A stretch of 64,000 nt of DNA from Aureimonas sp. ME7 (GTDB lineage: Bacteria; Pseudomonadota; Alphaproteobacteria; Rhizobiales; Rhizobiaceae), in assembly GCF_903970965.1 (NCBI RefSeq), contig NZ_CAJCKW010000012.1, positions 35,057-99,056 on the forward strand, given 5' to 3'. Every line of letters begins with the position of its first letter. Within the stretch, counting starts at the first letter, position 1. The notes under the pieces were generated by a model. It did not search any database and had not been told where the DNA came from. It worked only from the letters and a program-made list of their open reading frames with translations. Shown here in pieces: positions 46,494-56,346 of the stretch. Position numbers and translations under genes: made by a program.

Positions 46494-47156
46494 ATGCCCC
46501 TTCTTCCCGATTCCCTCCTCCACGGCTACCGCACCTTCGTGGAAGGCCGCTACCTCCAGGAAACGCAGACCTACCGCGCTCTGGCGCGCGACGGGCAGGC
46601 GCCCGAAACCATGGTGATCGCCTGCTGCGATTCGAGGGCGGCGCCCGAGACCATCTTCGGCGCGGGCGCGGGCGAACTCTTCGTGGTGCGCAACGTCGCC
46701 AACCTCGTGCCCCCTTATGCGCCGGACGGCGACTTCCACGGCACGTCGGCGGCGCTGGAGTTCGCCGTGCAGGCGCTCAACGTGCGCAACGTCGTCGTCA
46801 TGGGCCATGGGCGCTGCGGCGGCATCAAGGCGGCCTTGAACGTCGGGGCCGAGCCGCTGTCGCCCGGCGACTTCATCGGCAAGTGGATGAGCATCCTAGA
46901 GCCGGTGGCCGAGCCGATCGCCGCCAGCCCGATGATGACGGCGGGCGAGAAGCAGACCGCGCTGGAGCGCATCTCGATCCGCACCTCCATCGCCAACCTG
47001 CGCACCTTCCCCTACATCGCCGCGCGAGAGGCGGCGGGCGAACTCAGCCTGTTCGGCGCCTGGTTCGACATCTCCACCGCAGAGCTTTGGGCGATGGATG
47101 CCGAGACCGGCGATTTCCACCGCCCGCTCGTGGACGTCGAAGACGCGGTGATCTGA
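46494..47156 (+). CDS. Beta-class carbonic anhydrase
   Basis: A 220-residue zinc enzyme that interconverts CO2 and bicarbonate. The zinc and catalytic residues are Cys44, Asp46, Arg48, His105 and Cys108, seen in ACCDSR and MGHGRCGG. VRNVANLVPPYAPDG and LNVRNVVVMGH are typical beta-CA blocks. Cytoplasmic, with no signal peptide. The region 47157-47323 after it holds a short inverted repeat. Confidence 0.93.
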   Translation: MPLLPDSLLHGYRTFVEGRYLQETQTYRALARDGQAPETMVIACCDSRAAPETIFGAGAGELFVVRNVANLVPPYAPDGDFHGTSAALEFAVQALNVRNVVVMGHGRCGGIKAALNVGAEPLSPGDFIGKWMSILEPVAEPIAASPMMTAGEKQTALERISIRTSIANLRTFPYIAAREAAGELSLFGAWFDISTAELWAMDAETGDFHRPLVDVEDAVI

Positions 47157-47255
47157 TCGGCGCTCCCCATTCCGCTTCGCCGTGTCGGGGAGGCCACAGA
47201 ATGGGGGATGGTTTGGGGTTTTCGCCGGAGCCTTGCTTGCGAAACTTGGTAAACA

Positions 47256-47270
47256 CCCTTTTTAAAAGGG
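47256..47270. repeat. Short inverted repeat before the Omp19-like gene
   Basis: CCCTTTTTAAAAGGG is self-complementary around its central T. It lies about 55 bases before the Omp19-like gene and 100 after carbonic anhydrase; it could be an operator or a weak terminator. Confidence 0.35.
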
Positions 47271-47323
47271 GATACGCGACGAGCCCGCGACCGGGTGCGG
47301 CGACCAACCAGACGGGGAACGGG

Positions 47324-47863
47324 ATGACCCATATTTTCAAGACGGGCACGGCGCTCGCGGCGCTTCTGACGGTGGCAGGCTGCCAGTCGGCGGCTCCGAC
47401 CTTCGGTGGCTCGTCCGGCGGCCCGGCCCCGTTGCGCCCGGCCCCGACCGGTCAGGTCTATTCCAACCAGCTGCCGCCCCCGCCGCCGCCGCCGGCCAGC
47501 CCCGTGACGCAGACGCCCCCGCCGGTCACCGACACGGCGGCGAACGGCGCCGCGCCCGCTCCGACGCAGACCGCATCCGCCGCGCCGGTGACGCGCGAAG
47601 GGCTGGTTGGTGCATGGCGCGTGTCGTCGGGCGGCGGAAACTGCCAGATCTTCATGGCGCTGACCCAGTGGACCGGCGGCTACCGCGCCGCCTCGCGCGG
47701 CTGCCCAGGCCAGGTCGCCGACGTATCGGCCTGGGACGTTTCTGGCTCCCAAGTGGTCCTGAAGGATTCGGGCGGCTCCACCGTCGCGACCCTTTCCAAC
47801 ACCGGCGGCACCCGCTACGAGGGCACCACCAGCGGCGGGCAGTCGGTCAGCCTCTACCGCTGA
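47324..47863 (+). CDS. Omp19-like lipoprotein, AprI/Inh protease-inhibitor domain
   Basis: A 179-residue outer-membrane lipoprotein. The signal peptide ends in TVAGC with the lipid-modified Cys at residue 20. A Pro/Thr-rich linker with a PPPPPPP run (about 50-90) precedes a C-terminal beta-barrel (GLVGAWRVSSGGGNCQIFM through GTRYEGTTSGGQSVSLYR) with two Cys likely disulfide-bonded. The fold matches Brucella Omp19, which inhibits host proteases; that activity is an inference here. Two hairpins follow the gene. Confidence 0.85.
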   Translation: MTHIFKTGTALAALLTVAGCQSAAPTFGGSSGGPAPLRPAPTGQVYSNQLPPPPPPPASPVTQTPPPVTDTAANGAAPAPTQTASAAPVTREGLVGAWRVSSGGGNCQIFMALTQWTGGYRAASRGCPGQVADVSAWDVSGSQVVLKDSGGSTVATLSNTGGTRYEGTTSGGQSVSLYR

Positions 47864-47875
47864 TCCTAGCGGGAA

Positions 47876-47930
47876 GGCCGCGCGGCTCGCGCGGCCCCGA
47901 AGGGCTTCGTTTCAGTGGCGAAACGAAGCC
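47876..47930 (+). terminator. Tandem hairpins after the Omp19-like gene
   Basis: GGCCGCGCG/CGCGCGGCC (47876-47896) and GGCTTCGTTTC/GAAACGAAGCC (47903-47930, loop AGTGGC) follow the stop. No T run is present. Confidence 0.5.
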
Positions 47931-47959
47931 GGCATTCATGTCAGAGGCATCGGTTCCCC

Positions 47960-49141
47960 ATGGCGCATGAAGGCTACGGCTCCGTCGGGTCGGAACGGGG
48001 CCCGGTGCGCGCCGAGTTGGCGCGCCGCGTACGCGAGGGGGCCTTGCGCGACGACGCCGTACAAGCGGGCATCGCCGACCGGCTGGACCGGTTGGGCGCC
48101 GAGTTGAAGACGGCGGCGCTGCCGGTCAAATCCAGCGCGCTCGGCTGGCTCTTCGGCAAGCGCGAAAAGGCATCCGCACCGCGCGGGCTCTACATCTACG
48201 GCTCGGTCGGACGCGGCAAGTCCATGCTGATGGACCTGTTCTTCGAGAAGGCGCCGATCGGGGCCAAGCGCCGTCTCCATTTCCACGAGTTCATGGCCGA
48301 GATGCACGGGCGCATCAACGCGCACCGGGCGGCGGTGAAGGCGGGCGAGGCCAAGGGCGACGATCCGATCCCGCCCGTCGCCGAGAGCGTGGCGGCGGAA
48401 ACCCGGCTCCTGTGCTTCGACGAGTTCACCGTCACCGACATCGCCGACGCGATGATCCTGTCGCGCCTCTTCGACGCGCTCTTCGCGCGCGGGCTGACGC
48501 TTGTCGCGACCTCCAACGTCGCGCCGGACGATCTCTACCGCGACGGGCTGAACCGCCCGCTTTTTCTGCCCTTCGTCGATACGTTGAAGGCCCATACCGA
48601 CGTCGTGTTCCTCGACGCGCCGACCGACTACCGGATGGAGACGATCGGGGCGGGCGATCTCTACGTGACGCCGCTCGGGGCCGAGACCGACCGCCGTATG
48701 GACGCCCTGTGGCGTTCGGTCCTCGGCGGCGAGAGGGAAGCGCCGGACACGGTGTCCCTGCGTGGGCGCACGATCCCCGTGCCGCGCGCGGGGGCCGGTG
48801 CCGCGCGCTTTGCCTTTGCCGACCTTTGCTCGCAGCCGCTGGGCGCCGCCGACTTTCTGGCGATCGCCGCGCGCTATCGGACACTGGTCGTCGACCATCT
48901 GCCGGTGATGGGGCTGGCCGAGCGCAACGAGGCCAAGCGCTTCATCCTTCTGGTGGATACGCTCTACGATGCGCATCGCCGCCTGATCGTCTCGGCGCAA
49001 GCGCCGGCCGATCGGCTGTATGTCGCGGCCAACGGCACCGAAGCTTTCGAGTTCGATCGAACCGTGTCGCGCCTGATCGAGATGCGCTCGGACGACTATC
49101 TAGTGGAGACGGAGCGGCGGGCGGCATCGAACGACGGCTGA
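47960..49141 (+). CDS. zapE: Cell-division ATPase ZapE (AFG1-like)
   Basis: A 393-residue AFG1-family ATPase. The Walker A motif GSVGRGKS is at residues 81-88, and LLCFDEFTVTDIADAMILSRLF is Walker B with the sensor region. HFHEFMAEMH and FVDTLKAHTDVVFLDAPTDYR are family blocks. In E. coli ZapE acts at the division ring. The ATG at 47960 is preferred over an in-frame start at 47915. In Rhizobiales zapE usually precedes mdh-sucCDAB. Confidence 0.9.
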   Translation: MAHEGYGSVGSERGPVRAELARRVREGALRDDAVQAGIADRLDRLGAELKTAALPVKSSALGWLFGKREKASAPRGLYIYGSVGRGKSMLMDLFFEKAPIGAKRRLHFHEFMAEMHGRINAHRAAVKAGEAKGDDPIPPVAESVAAETRLLCFDEFTVTDIADAMILSRLFDALFARGLTLVATSNVAPDDLYRDGLNRPLFLPFVDTLKAHTDVVFLDAPTDYRMETIGAGDLYVTPLGAETDRRMDALWRSVLGGEREAPDTVSLRGRTIPVPRAGAGAARFAFADLCSQPLGAADFLAIAARYRTLVVDHLPVMGLAERNEAKRFILLVDTLYDAHRRLIVSAQAPADRLYVAANGTEAFEFDRTVSRLIEMRSDDYLVETERRAASNDG

Positions 49142-49553
49142 ATGCGACCCGCGGCTTCGCCTTTATGTGAAAATTCTCCGACATGCCGTTTCTCTGGCTA
49201 CCCCTTGGAAACACATGAAAAGACGAATGACGCTTACGTAAGCCCCACATGAGCTAACCGGTTGAAATTGCTCGCACCGGTTTGGAAGCGTTGCAGAAAG
49301 GTTCAGGCCGGGATATCTCGTGCCCATCTGGCGCGTGGTTTTCGTCCGGTTCTTCCGGGAATGGACCATCAGGGCGCGGCGTGTTCCTTCAACGGGCTCA
49401 TACGGGCCCGGCAGTTTGCAAAAGTCCCCGGTTCCCGATGACCCGACCTGTTCCTCCTTCCCCTCGCCGGACCACGATGCGTGGCATGGCCCGGGGCATC
49501 GGTCCGGCATCCTCCCCATCGTTCCTCGCATTCATCCGAGACGGGAAGTTTTC
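49142..49553 (+). promoter_or_regulatory. sucC upstream region with palindromes
   Basis: This 412-base gap has no gene. It contains a perfect 12-bp palindrome GCTTACGTAAGC (49232-49243) and inverted arms AACCGGT (49256-49262) and ACCGGTT (49276-49282), which are candidate operators for the suc operon. No clear sigma70 boxes were resolved. mdh, which often sits here, is absent. Confidence 0.45.
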
Positions 49554-50741
49554 ATGAACATCCACGAATACCAGGCCAAGCAGGTCCTCAAGGGTTTCGG
49601 CGCGCCGGTGGCGTCCGGCGTCGCCATCACCAGCGCCTCCGAGGCGGAAGCTGCGGCCAAGCAGCTCCCCGGGCCGCTCTATGTGGTGAAGTCGCAGATC
49701 CATGCGGGCGGGCGCGGCAAGGGCAAGTTCATGGAACTCGGCCCCGATGCGAAGGGCGGCGTGCGCCTGGCGAAGTCGGTCGAGGAAGCCGTCGCCCACG
49801 CCACGGAAATGCTTGGCAACACGCTGGTCACCGCGCAGACGGGCGAGGCCGGCAAGCAGGTCAACCGCCTCTATATCGAGGACGGCGCCGACATCGCGCG
49901 TGAGCTTTACTGCTCGCTCCTCGTCGATCGCTCGGTCGGGCGCGTCGCCTTCGTCGTCTCCACCGAGGGCGGCATGGACATCGAGGCGGTCGCCCACGAC
50001 ACGCCGGAAAAGATCCACACGATCGCGATCGACCCCGAAACGGGTGTGACGGACGCGGACGTGGCCGGGATCTCCGACGCCTACGGCCTCGACGGCGCGG
50101 CGCGCGAGGATGCCAAGAGCCTGTTCCCGGCGCTCTATAAGGCGTTCACCGACAAGGACATGGCGCTTCTGGAGGTGAACCCGCTGATCGTCATGACCGA
50201 CGGTCACCTGCGCGTTCTCGACGCCAAGGTTTCGTTCGACGGCAACGCGCTCTTCCGTCACGACGACATGAAGGCGCTTCGCGACGAGACCGAGGAAGAC
50301 GCCAAGGAGATCGAGGCTTCGGCCTGGGATCTCGCCTATGTGGCGCTCGACGGCAACATCGGCTGCATGGTGAACGGCGCCGGGCTGGCCATGGCGACGA
50401 TGGACATCATCAAGCTCTACGGCAAGGAGCCGGCGAACTTCTGCGACGTCGGCGGCGGCGCCTCGAAGGAAAAGGTCGCGGCGGCCTTCAAGATCATCAC
50501 GGCCGATCCCGCGGTGCAGGGCATCCTCGTCAACATCTTCGGCGGCATCATGCGCTGCGACGTGATCGCGGAGGGCGTCGTCGCGGCGGTGAAGGAGGTT
50601 GGCCTGAAAGTTCCGCTGGTCGTGCGCCTGGAGGGCACGAACGTCGATCTCGGCAAGAAGATCCTCAACGAGAGCGGGCTTGCCATCACGGCCGCTGACG
50701 ATCTCGACGACGCCGCGCAGAAGATCGTGGCCGCGGTCTGA
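49554..50741 (+). CDS. sucC: Succinyl-CoA ligase beta subunit
   Basis: A 395-residue ATP-grasp subunit that forms succinate and ATP or GTP from succinyl-CoA with Suc[57 protein letters not shown] and [14 protein letters not shown] are canonical. The length is normal. The ATG at 49554 begins the conserved N-terminus; the frame upstream is not supported. sucD starts 53 bases downstream. Confidence 0.96.
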   Translation: MNIHEYQAKQVLKGFGAPVASGVAITSASEAEAAAKQLPGPLYVVKSQIHAGGRGKGKFMELGPDAKGGVRLAKSVEEAVAHATEMLGNTLVTAQTGEAGKQVNRLYIEDGADIARELYCSLLVDRSVGRVAFVVSTEGGMDIEAVAHDTPEKIHTIAIDPETGVTDADVAGISDAYGLDGAAREDAKSLFPALYKAFTDKDMALLEVNPLIVMTDGHLRVLDAKVSFDGNALFRHDDMKALRDETEEDAKEIEASAWDLAYVALDGNIGCMVNGAGLAMATMDIIKLYGKEPANFCDVGGGASKEKVAAAFKIITADPAVQGILVNIFGGIMRCDVIAEGVVAAVKEVGLKVPLVVRLEGTNVDLGKKILNESGLAITAADDLDDAAQKIVAAV

Positions 50742-50794
50742 GCCGCGCCCGTCTGCTGCCGATCGATCCCATTTCCGGAGTCCGATAAGACACC

Positions 50795-51700
50795 ATGTCC
50801 ATTCTCGTCGACAAGAACACCAAGGTCCTCGTCCAGGGCCTGACCGGCAAGACCGGCACCTTCCACACGGAGCAGGCGCTCGCCTACTACGGCACCAAGA
50901 TGGTGGGCGGCATCCATCCCAAGAAGGGCGGCGAAAGCTGGTCGTCCGGCGTCGACGGCACGGCGCTGCCGATCTTCGCGTCCGTCGCCGAAGGCCGCGA
51001 GAAGACCGGGGCAGACGCGTCCGTGATCTACGTGCCGCCGGCGGGCGCGGCCGATGCCATCATCGAGGCGATCGAAGCGGAAGTGCCGTTCATCGTCTGC
51101 ATCACCGAAGGCATTCCGGTGCTCGACATGGTGCGCGTCAAGGCGCGCCTCGAAAAGTCGAAGTCGCGCCTCCTCGGCCCCAACTGCCCGGGCATCCTGA
51201 CGCCCGAAGAATGCAAGATCGGCATCATGCCGGGCTCGATCTTCAAGAAGGGGAACGTCGGCATCGTCTCGCGCTCGGGCACGCTGACCTACGAGGCCGT
51301 GTTCCAGACCACCAACGAGGGCTTGGGGCAAACGACGGCGGTCGGCATCGGCGGCGATCCGGTCAAGGGCACCGAGTTCATCGATGTTCTCGAAATGTTC
51401 CTCGCCGACGACGAGACGAAGTCGATCATCATGATCGGCGAGATCGGCGGCTCGGCCGAAGAGGACGCCGCCCAGTTCCTGATCGACGAGGCCAAGCGCG
51501 GTCGCAAGAAGCCGATGGCCGGCTTCATCGCGGGCCGCACGGCGCCCAAGGGTCGCACCATGGGCCACGCCGGCGCGGTGGTGTCAGGCGGCAAAGGCGA
51601 CGCGGAATCCAAGATCGCGGCGATGGAAGCGGCCGGCATTAAGGTGTCGCCCTCGCCGGCGCGCCTTGGCAAGACGCTGGTCGAGGTCCTTAAGGGCTGA
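50795..51700 (+). CDS. sucD: Succinyl-CoA ligase alpha subunit
   Basis: A 301-residue CoA-binding subunit. The phosphorylated His is His258 in [40 protein letters not shown] at the N-terminus and [20 protein letters not shown] (129-148) are canonical. It forms a dimer or tetramer with SucC. Between sucD and sucA the 248-base gap shows no clear terminator, consistent with co-transcription. Confidence 0.96.
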   Translation: MSILVDKNTKVLVQGLTGKTGTFHTEQALAYYGTKMVGGIHPKKGGESWSSGVDGTALPIFASVAEGREKTGADASVIYVPPAGAADAIIEAIEAEVPFIVCITEGIPVLDMVRVKARLEKSKSRLLGPNCPGILTPEECKIGIMPGSIFKKGNVGIVSRSGTLTYEAVFQTTNEGLGQTTAVGIGGDPVKGTEFIDVLEMFLADDETKSIIMIGEIGGSAEEDAAQFLIDEAKRGRKKPMAGFIAGRTAPKGRTMGHAGAVVSGGKGDAESKIAAMEAAGIKVSPSPARLGKTLVEVLKG

Positions 51701-51948
51701 TGACCGGGGACAAGGGGCGAAAAGGATCGAATCTTAACGATCCCGCCCCTATCTCGTCGGATTGATAGGACACGCAGAAACGTGCCGCGCGGGTGTTCCG
51801 ACACCGCGCGGCCTGTTCGGTTCTCCGGGCAAGTCCCCCAGTCGGAACGCGTTCGAGTGAGCGGCGAAAGCTTAAATCCAAGCCTTCGCCTTCCGTTATC
51901 TTTCAGGGAGACGGCGCCCGGTTCGGCGGGAGCCGCTTTGTCACCATC

Positions 51949-54900
51949 ATGGCACGCAATCCGGCGAACGAAACCTTCGCGGCGACCTCTTTCCTCTACG
52001 GCGGCAACGCCGACTACATCGAGACGCTGGCCGCCGCCTACGAGCGCGACCCGTCCTCGGTCTCGGAGGAATGGCGCTCGTTCTTCTCCTCGGTCGCGGA
52101 CGACAAGGCGACCGTCGTCAAGAACGCGGAAGGGCCCTCCTGGGGCCGGACCAACTGGCCGCTGACGCCCAACGGCGAACTCGTCGCCGCTCTCGACGGC
52201 AACTGGGGCGAGGCGGAAATCCGCGTCGAGAAGAAGTTGCGCGACAAGGCGGCAGCCGCCGCGCCGAAGGGCGAGGCGCCGTCGGAGGCCGCCATCCTCC
52301 AGGCGACGCGCGATTCGGTGCGCGCCTTGATGCTGATCCGCGCCTACCGGGTGCGCGGCCACCTCCACGCCAAGCTCGACCCCCTGGGTCTGGCGGCGCC
52401 GGAGGAGGACTACAACGAGCTTTCCCCTGAGAACTACGGCTTCACCGCCGCCGACTACGACCGCCGCATCTTCATCGACAACGTGCTCGGCGTCGAGTTC
52501 GCCACGCTCCGCCAGATGGTCGACATCCTGCAGCGCACCTATTGCGGCACGATCGGCGTCGAGTTCATGCACATCTCCAATCCGCTGGAAAAGCAGTGGA
52601 TCCAGGAGCGCATGGAGGGCGAGAACAAGGGCGTCGAGTTCACCGACCAGGGCAAGCGCGCCATCCTCAACAAGCTGATCGAGGCGGAGGGCTTCGAGAA
52701 GTTCCTGGACGTCAAGTACAAGGGCACCAAGCGCTTCGGCCTCGACGGCGGCGAGGCGCTCATCCCGGCACTCGAGCAGATCATCAAGCGCGGCGGCCAG
52801 ATGGGCCTTCAGGAGATTGTTCTCGGCATGGCCCATCGCGGCCGCCTGAACGTCCTCTCCCAGGTCATGCACAAGCCGCGCCGCGCCATCTTCCACGAGT
52901 TCAAGGGCGGCTCCTACAAGCCGGAGGACGTCGAAGGCTCGGGCGACGTCAAGTATCACCTGGGCGCCTCGTCGGACCGCGAGTTCGACAACAACAAGGT
53001 CCACCTCTCGCTGACGGCCAATCCGTCGCACCTTGAGATCGTCAATCCGGTCGTGATGGGCAAGGCGCGCGCCAAGCAGGACCAGATCGGGGGCGGGCGC
53101 ACGCGCACCGAGCCGGTCGCCATCGAGGACCGCAACCGCGTCCTGCCGCTTCTGATCCACGGCGATGCGGCCTTTGCCGGCCAGGGCGTGGTGGCCGAAT
53201 GCTTTGGTCTGTCGGGCCTGAAGGGACACCGCGTCGGCGGCACGCTCCACTTCATCATCAACAACCAGATCGGCTTCACCACCAATCCCCGCTTCTCGCG
53301 CTCCTCGCCCTATCCGTCCGACGTGGCGAAGATGGTCGAGGCGCCGATCTTCCACGTCAACGGCGACGACCCGGAAGCGGTGACCTATGCCGCCAAGATC
53401 GCGATCGAATACCGGCAGACGTTCCACAAGCCGGTGGTGATCGACATGTTCTGCTATCGCCGCTTCGGCCACAACGAGGGCGACGAGCCCGGCTTCACGC
53501 AGCCGATCATGTATCGCAAGATCCGCGAGCACCGGACGGCGCTGGAAATCTACGCCAAGCGCCTGGTGGAAGCCGGCGTCCTGTCGGACGCCGACGTCGA
53601 GGCGCGCCGCGCCGAGTTCCGCGCCGAACTCGACGGCGAGTACGAGGCCGGCCAGAGCTACAACCCGAACAAGGCCGACTGGCTGGACGGCGCGTGGTCG
53701 GGCCTGCGCCGGGCCGACCAGGAAGACGAGCAGCGCCGCGGCGTCACCGGCGTCGCCGCCAAGACGCTGAAGGAGCTCGGCCAGAAGTTGACCGAGGTGC
53801 CGGAAGGCTTCGAGGTCCACAAGACCATCGGCCGCTTCCTCGACAACCGCGCCAAGGCGATCGAGACCGGCGAGAATCTGGACTGGGCGACGGGCGAGGC
53901 GCTGGCCTTCGCCTCGCTCCTCACGGAAGGCACGCCGATCCGCCTGTCGGGCCAGGATTCGGAGCGCGGCACCTTCAGCCAACGCCATTCGGTCCTCTAC
54001 GACCAGCGCAACGAGGAGCGCTACATTCCGCTCGGGCATCTGGCCAAGGGGCAGGCGAACTACGAGGTCATCAATTCGATGCTCTCGGAAGAGGCCGTGC
54101 TCGGCTTCGAATACGGCTACTCCCTCGCCGAGCCGAACGCGCTGACGCTCTGGGAAGCCCAGTTCGGCGACTTCGTCAACGGCGCGCAGGTCGTGATCGA
54201 CCAGTTCATCTCGTCGGGCGAAGCCAAGTGGCTGCGCATGTCGGGCCTCGTGATGCTTCTGCCGCACGGCTACGAGGGGCAGGGGCCGGAGCACTCCTCC
54301 GCGCGCCTGGAACGCTTCCTCCAGGCCTGCGCCCAGGACAACATGCAGGTCGCCAACGTCACGACGCCGGCGAACTACTTCCACATCCTGCGCCGGCAGA
54401 TGAAGCGCGACTTCCGCAAGCCGCTGATCCTGATGACGCCGAAGTCGCTCCTGCGCCACAAGCGCGCGACCTCGGACCTGTCGGAACTCGCCGGCGAAAC
54501 CTCGTTCCACCGTCTCCTCTGGGACGATGCCGAGATGAAGCCGAACTCGGTCACGGTGAAGCTCCGGAAGGACAAGGACATCCGCCGCGTCGTGCTCTGC
54601 ACCGGCAAGGTCTATTACGACCTTCTGGAAGAGCGCGAAAAGCGGGGCGTCGACGACATCTACCTCCTGCGCGTCGAGCAGCTGTATCCGTTCCCGGCGA
54701 AAGCCCTGATCAACGAGCTGTCGCGCTTCAAGGGAGCCGAGATCGTCTGGTGCCAGGAGGAGCCCAAGAACATGGGCGCCTGGAGCTTCATCGAGCCCTA
54801 TCTGGAATGGGTGCTCGACCGGATCGGCACGGAAAAGCGGCGCGCCCGCTATGCCGGGCGCCAAGCGGCGGCATCCCCGGCTGTCGGCACCATGTCGAAG

Positions 54901-54957
54901 CACCTCGCCCAACTCGAAGCCTTCCTGGAGGAAGCGCTCGGAGACGCGGCGGCCTGA
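51949..54957 (+). CDS. sucA: 2-oxoglutarate dehydrogenase E1 component
   Basis: A 1002-residue thiamine-diphosphate enzyme that decarboxylates 2-oxoglutarate. The N-terminal ARNPANETFAATSFLYGGNADYIETLAAAYERDP binds E2. GMAHRGRLNVL, HGDAAFAGQGVVAECF (the ThDP-binding region), IINNQIGFTTNP and YEGQGPEHSSARLERFL are visible. The ATG at 51949 starts the family N-terminus; the frame upstream is ignored. It works with SucB and LpdA, encoded just downstream. Confidence 0.96.
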   Translation: MARNPANETFAATSFLYGGNADYIETLAAAYERDPSSVSEEWRSFFSSVADDKATVVKNAEGPSWGRTNWPLTPNGELVAALDGNWGEAEIRVEKKLRDKAAAAAPKGEAPSEAAILQATRDSVRALMLIRAYRVRGHLHAKLDPLGLAAPEEDYNELSPENYGFTAADYDRRIFIDNVLGVEFATLRQMVDILQRTYCGTIGVEFMHISNPLEKQWIQERMEGENKGVEFTDQGKRAILNKLIEAEGFEKFLDVKYKGTKRFGLDGGEALIPALEQIIKRGGQMGLQEIVLGMAHRGRLNVLSQVMHKPRRAIFHEFKGGSYKPEDVEGSGDVKYHLGASSDREFDNNKVHLSLTANPSHLEIVNPVVMGKARAKQDQIGGGRTRTEPVAIEDRNRVLPLLIHGDAAFAGQGVVAECFGLSGLKGHRVGGTLHFIINNQIGFTTNPRFSRSSPYPSDVAKMVEAPIFHVNGDDPEAVTYAAKIAIEYRQTFHKPVVIDMFCYRRFGHNEGDEPGFTQPIMYRKIREHRTALEIYAKRLVEAGVLSDADVEARRAEFRAELDGEYEAGQSYNPNKADWLDGAWSGLRRADQEDEQRRGVTGVAAKTLKELGQKLTEVPEGFEVHKTIGRFLDNRAKAIETGENLDWATGEALAFASLLTEGTPIRLSGQDSERGTFSQRHSVLYDQRNEERYIPLGHLAKGQANYEVINSMLSEEAVLGFEYGYSLAEPNALTLWEAQFGDFVNGAQVVIDQFISSGEAKWLRMSGLVMLLPHGYEGQGPEHSSARLERFLQACAQDNMQVANVTTPANYFHILRRQMKRDFRKPLILMTPKSLLRHKRATSDLSELAGETSFHRLLWDDAEMKPNSVTVKLRKDKDIRRVVLCTGKVYYDLLEEREKRGVDDIYLLRVEQLYPFPAKALINELSRFKGAEIVWCQEEPKNMGAWSFIEPYLEWVLDRIGTEKRRARYAGRQAAASPAVGTMSKHLAQLEAFLEEALGDAAA

Positions 54958-55008
54958 CGGCCGCCTCGCCTCGCCTTCCCCTCAAGACACCATTCAGTGA
55001 GATCTTAG

Positions 55009-56280
55009 ATGAGCACCGAAGTCAAAGTCCCGACCCTTGGCGAATCCGTGACCGAGGCCACGATCGGCCAGTGGTTCAAGAAGGCGGGCGACACCGTCGC
55101 GCAGGACGAGACGATCGCCGAACTGGAAACCGACAAGGTGACGGTGGAAGTGCCCGCGCCCGCCGCCGGCGTCCTGTCCGAGATCCTCGTCAAGGAAGGC
55201 GAAACGGTCGAGGTCGGAGCGCTGATCGCGGTGATCGGCGAGGGTTCGGGCACCGGCACCAAGGCGCCGACCGAGAAGCCGGCAGCCGCCGGTGAGCAGG
55301 CCGCCGCTTCCGGCGCCGTCGAGGGCTACGGCAACGCGTCCGCGCCGCCGGCCGCTCCCGCTGCCGCCGGCCAGTCGGCCGCCGTTCCGGCCGCTCCGTC
55401 GGCGCAGAAGATCCTGTCGGAGAAGGGCCTCCAGGCCTCCGACGTCGAAGGCTCGGGCAAGCGCGGCCAGGTGCTCAAGGGCGACGTTCTCGACGCCATC
55501 GCCAAGGGCGCCTCGGCGCCGACCGCCCCGCAGGCCAAGGCGCCGGCCGCGCCCCGTGCGCCGTCCTCGGGCGACGACGCGTCGCGCGAAGAGCGCGTGC
55601 GCATGACCAAGCTCCGCCAGACCATCGCGCGCCGCCTCAAGGACGCGCAGGACACGGCCGCGATGCTCACCACCTTCAACGAGGTGGACATGACGGCGGT
55701 GATGGAGCTTCGCAAGAAGTACAAGGATCTCTTCGAGAAGAAGCACGGCGTGAAGCTCGGCTTCATGGGCTTCTTCACCAAGGCGATCACCCACGCCCTG
55801 AAGGAAATCCCTGCCGTCAACGCCGAGATCGACGGCACCGACATCATCTACAAGAACTACGCCCACATCGGCATGGCGGTCGGCACCGACAAGGGCCTCG
55901 TGGTGCCGGTCATCCGCGACGCCGACCAGATGTCGATCGCCGAGGTCGAGAAGGAACTCGGGCGCCTTGCCAAGCTCGCGCGCGACGGCCAGCTGACGAT
56001 GGCCGACATGCAGGGTGGCACCTTCACCATCACCAATGGCGGCGTCTACGGCTCTCTCATGTCGACGCCGATCCTGAACGCGCCGCAGTCGGGGATTCTC
56101 GGCATGCACAAGATCCAGGAGCGGCCGATGGCCGTGAACGGACAGGTCGTGATCCGCCCGATGATGTATCTGGCGCTGTCCTACGACCACCGCATCGTAG
56201 ACGGCAAGGAAGCCGTGACCTTCCTGGTGCGCGTCAAGGACAGCTTGGAAGATCCGGAGCGTCTCGTTCTCGATCTCTAA
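55009..56280 (+). CDS. sucB: Dihydrolipoyllysine-residue succinyltransferase (E2)
   Basis: A 423-residue E2 core of 2-oxoglutarate dehydrogenase. The lipoyl domain has its modified Lys at residue 43 ([17 protein letters not shown]). A linker rich in Ala and Pro leads to the peripheral-subunit-binding domain ([30 protein letters not shown]), and the catalytic domain ends with [14 protein letters not shown] carrying the His-Asp pair. The start ATG lies 51 bases after sucA. A terminator follows. Confidence 0.96.
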   Translation: MSTEVKVPTLGESVTEATIGQWFKKAGDTVAQDETIAELETDKVTVEVPAPAAGVLSEILVKEGETVEVGALIAVIGEGSGTGTKAPTEKPAAAGEQAAASGAVEGYGNASAPPAAPAAAGQSAAVPAAPSAQKILSEKGLQASDVEGSGKRGQVLKGDVLDAIAKGASAPTAPQAKAPAAPRAPSSGDDASREERVRMTKLRQTIARRLKDAQDTAAMLTTFNEVDMTAVMELRKKYKDLFEKKHGVKLGFMGFFTKAITHALKEIPAVNAEIDGTDIIYKNYAHIGMAVGTDKGLVVPVIRDADQMSIAEVEKELGRLAKLARDGQLTMADMQGGTFTITNGGVYGSLMSTPILNAPQSGILGMHKIQERPMAVNGQVVIRPMMYLALSYDHRIVDGKEAVTFLVRVKDSLEDPERLVLDL

Positions 56281-56292
56281 TCCCACGTCGTT

Positions 56293-56322
56293 CGAGGGGC
56301 CGGGCGACCGGCCCCTCGTTTT
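56293..56322 (+). terminator. Intrinsic terminator after sucB
   Basis: CGAGGGGCCGG and CCGGCCCCTCG form an 11-bp stem around GCGA, followed by TTTT. It marks the end of the sucCDAB unit. Confidence 0.75.
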
Positions 56323-56346
56323 CATGAGCCAAAGCAGGAACTCGTC

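Noticed and set aside
51289..54912. 1207-codon open frame antisense to sucD/sucA
   Set aside because: It overlaps two certain genes and the protein is low-complexity, an artefact of third-position GC bias.
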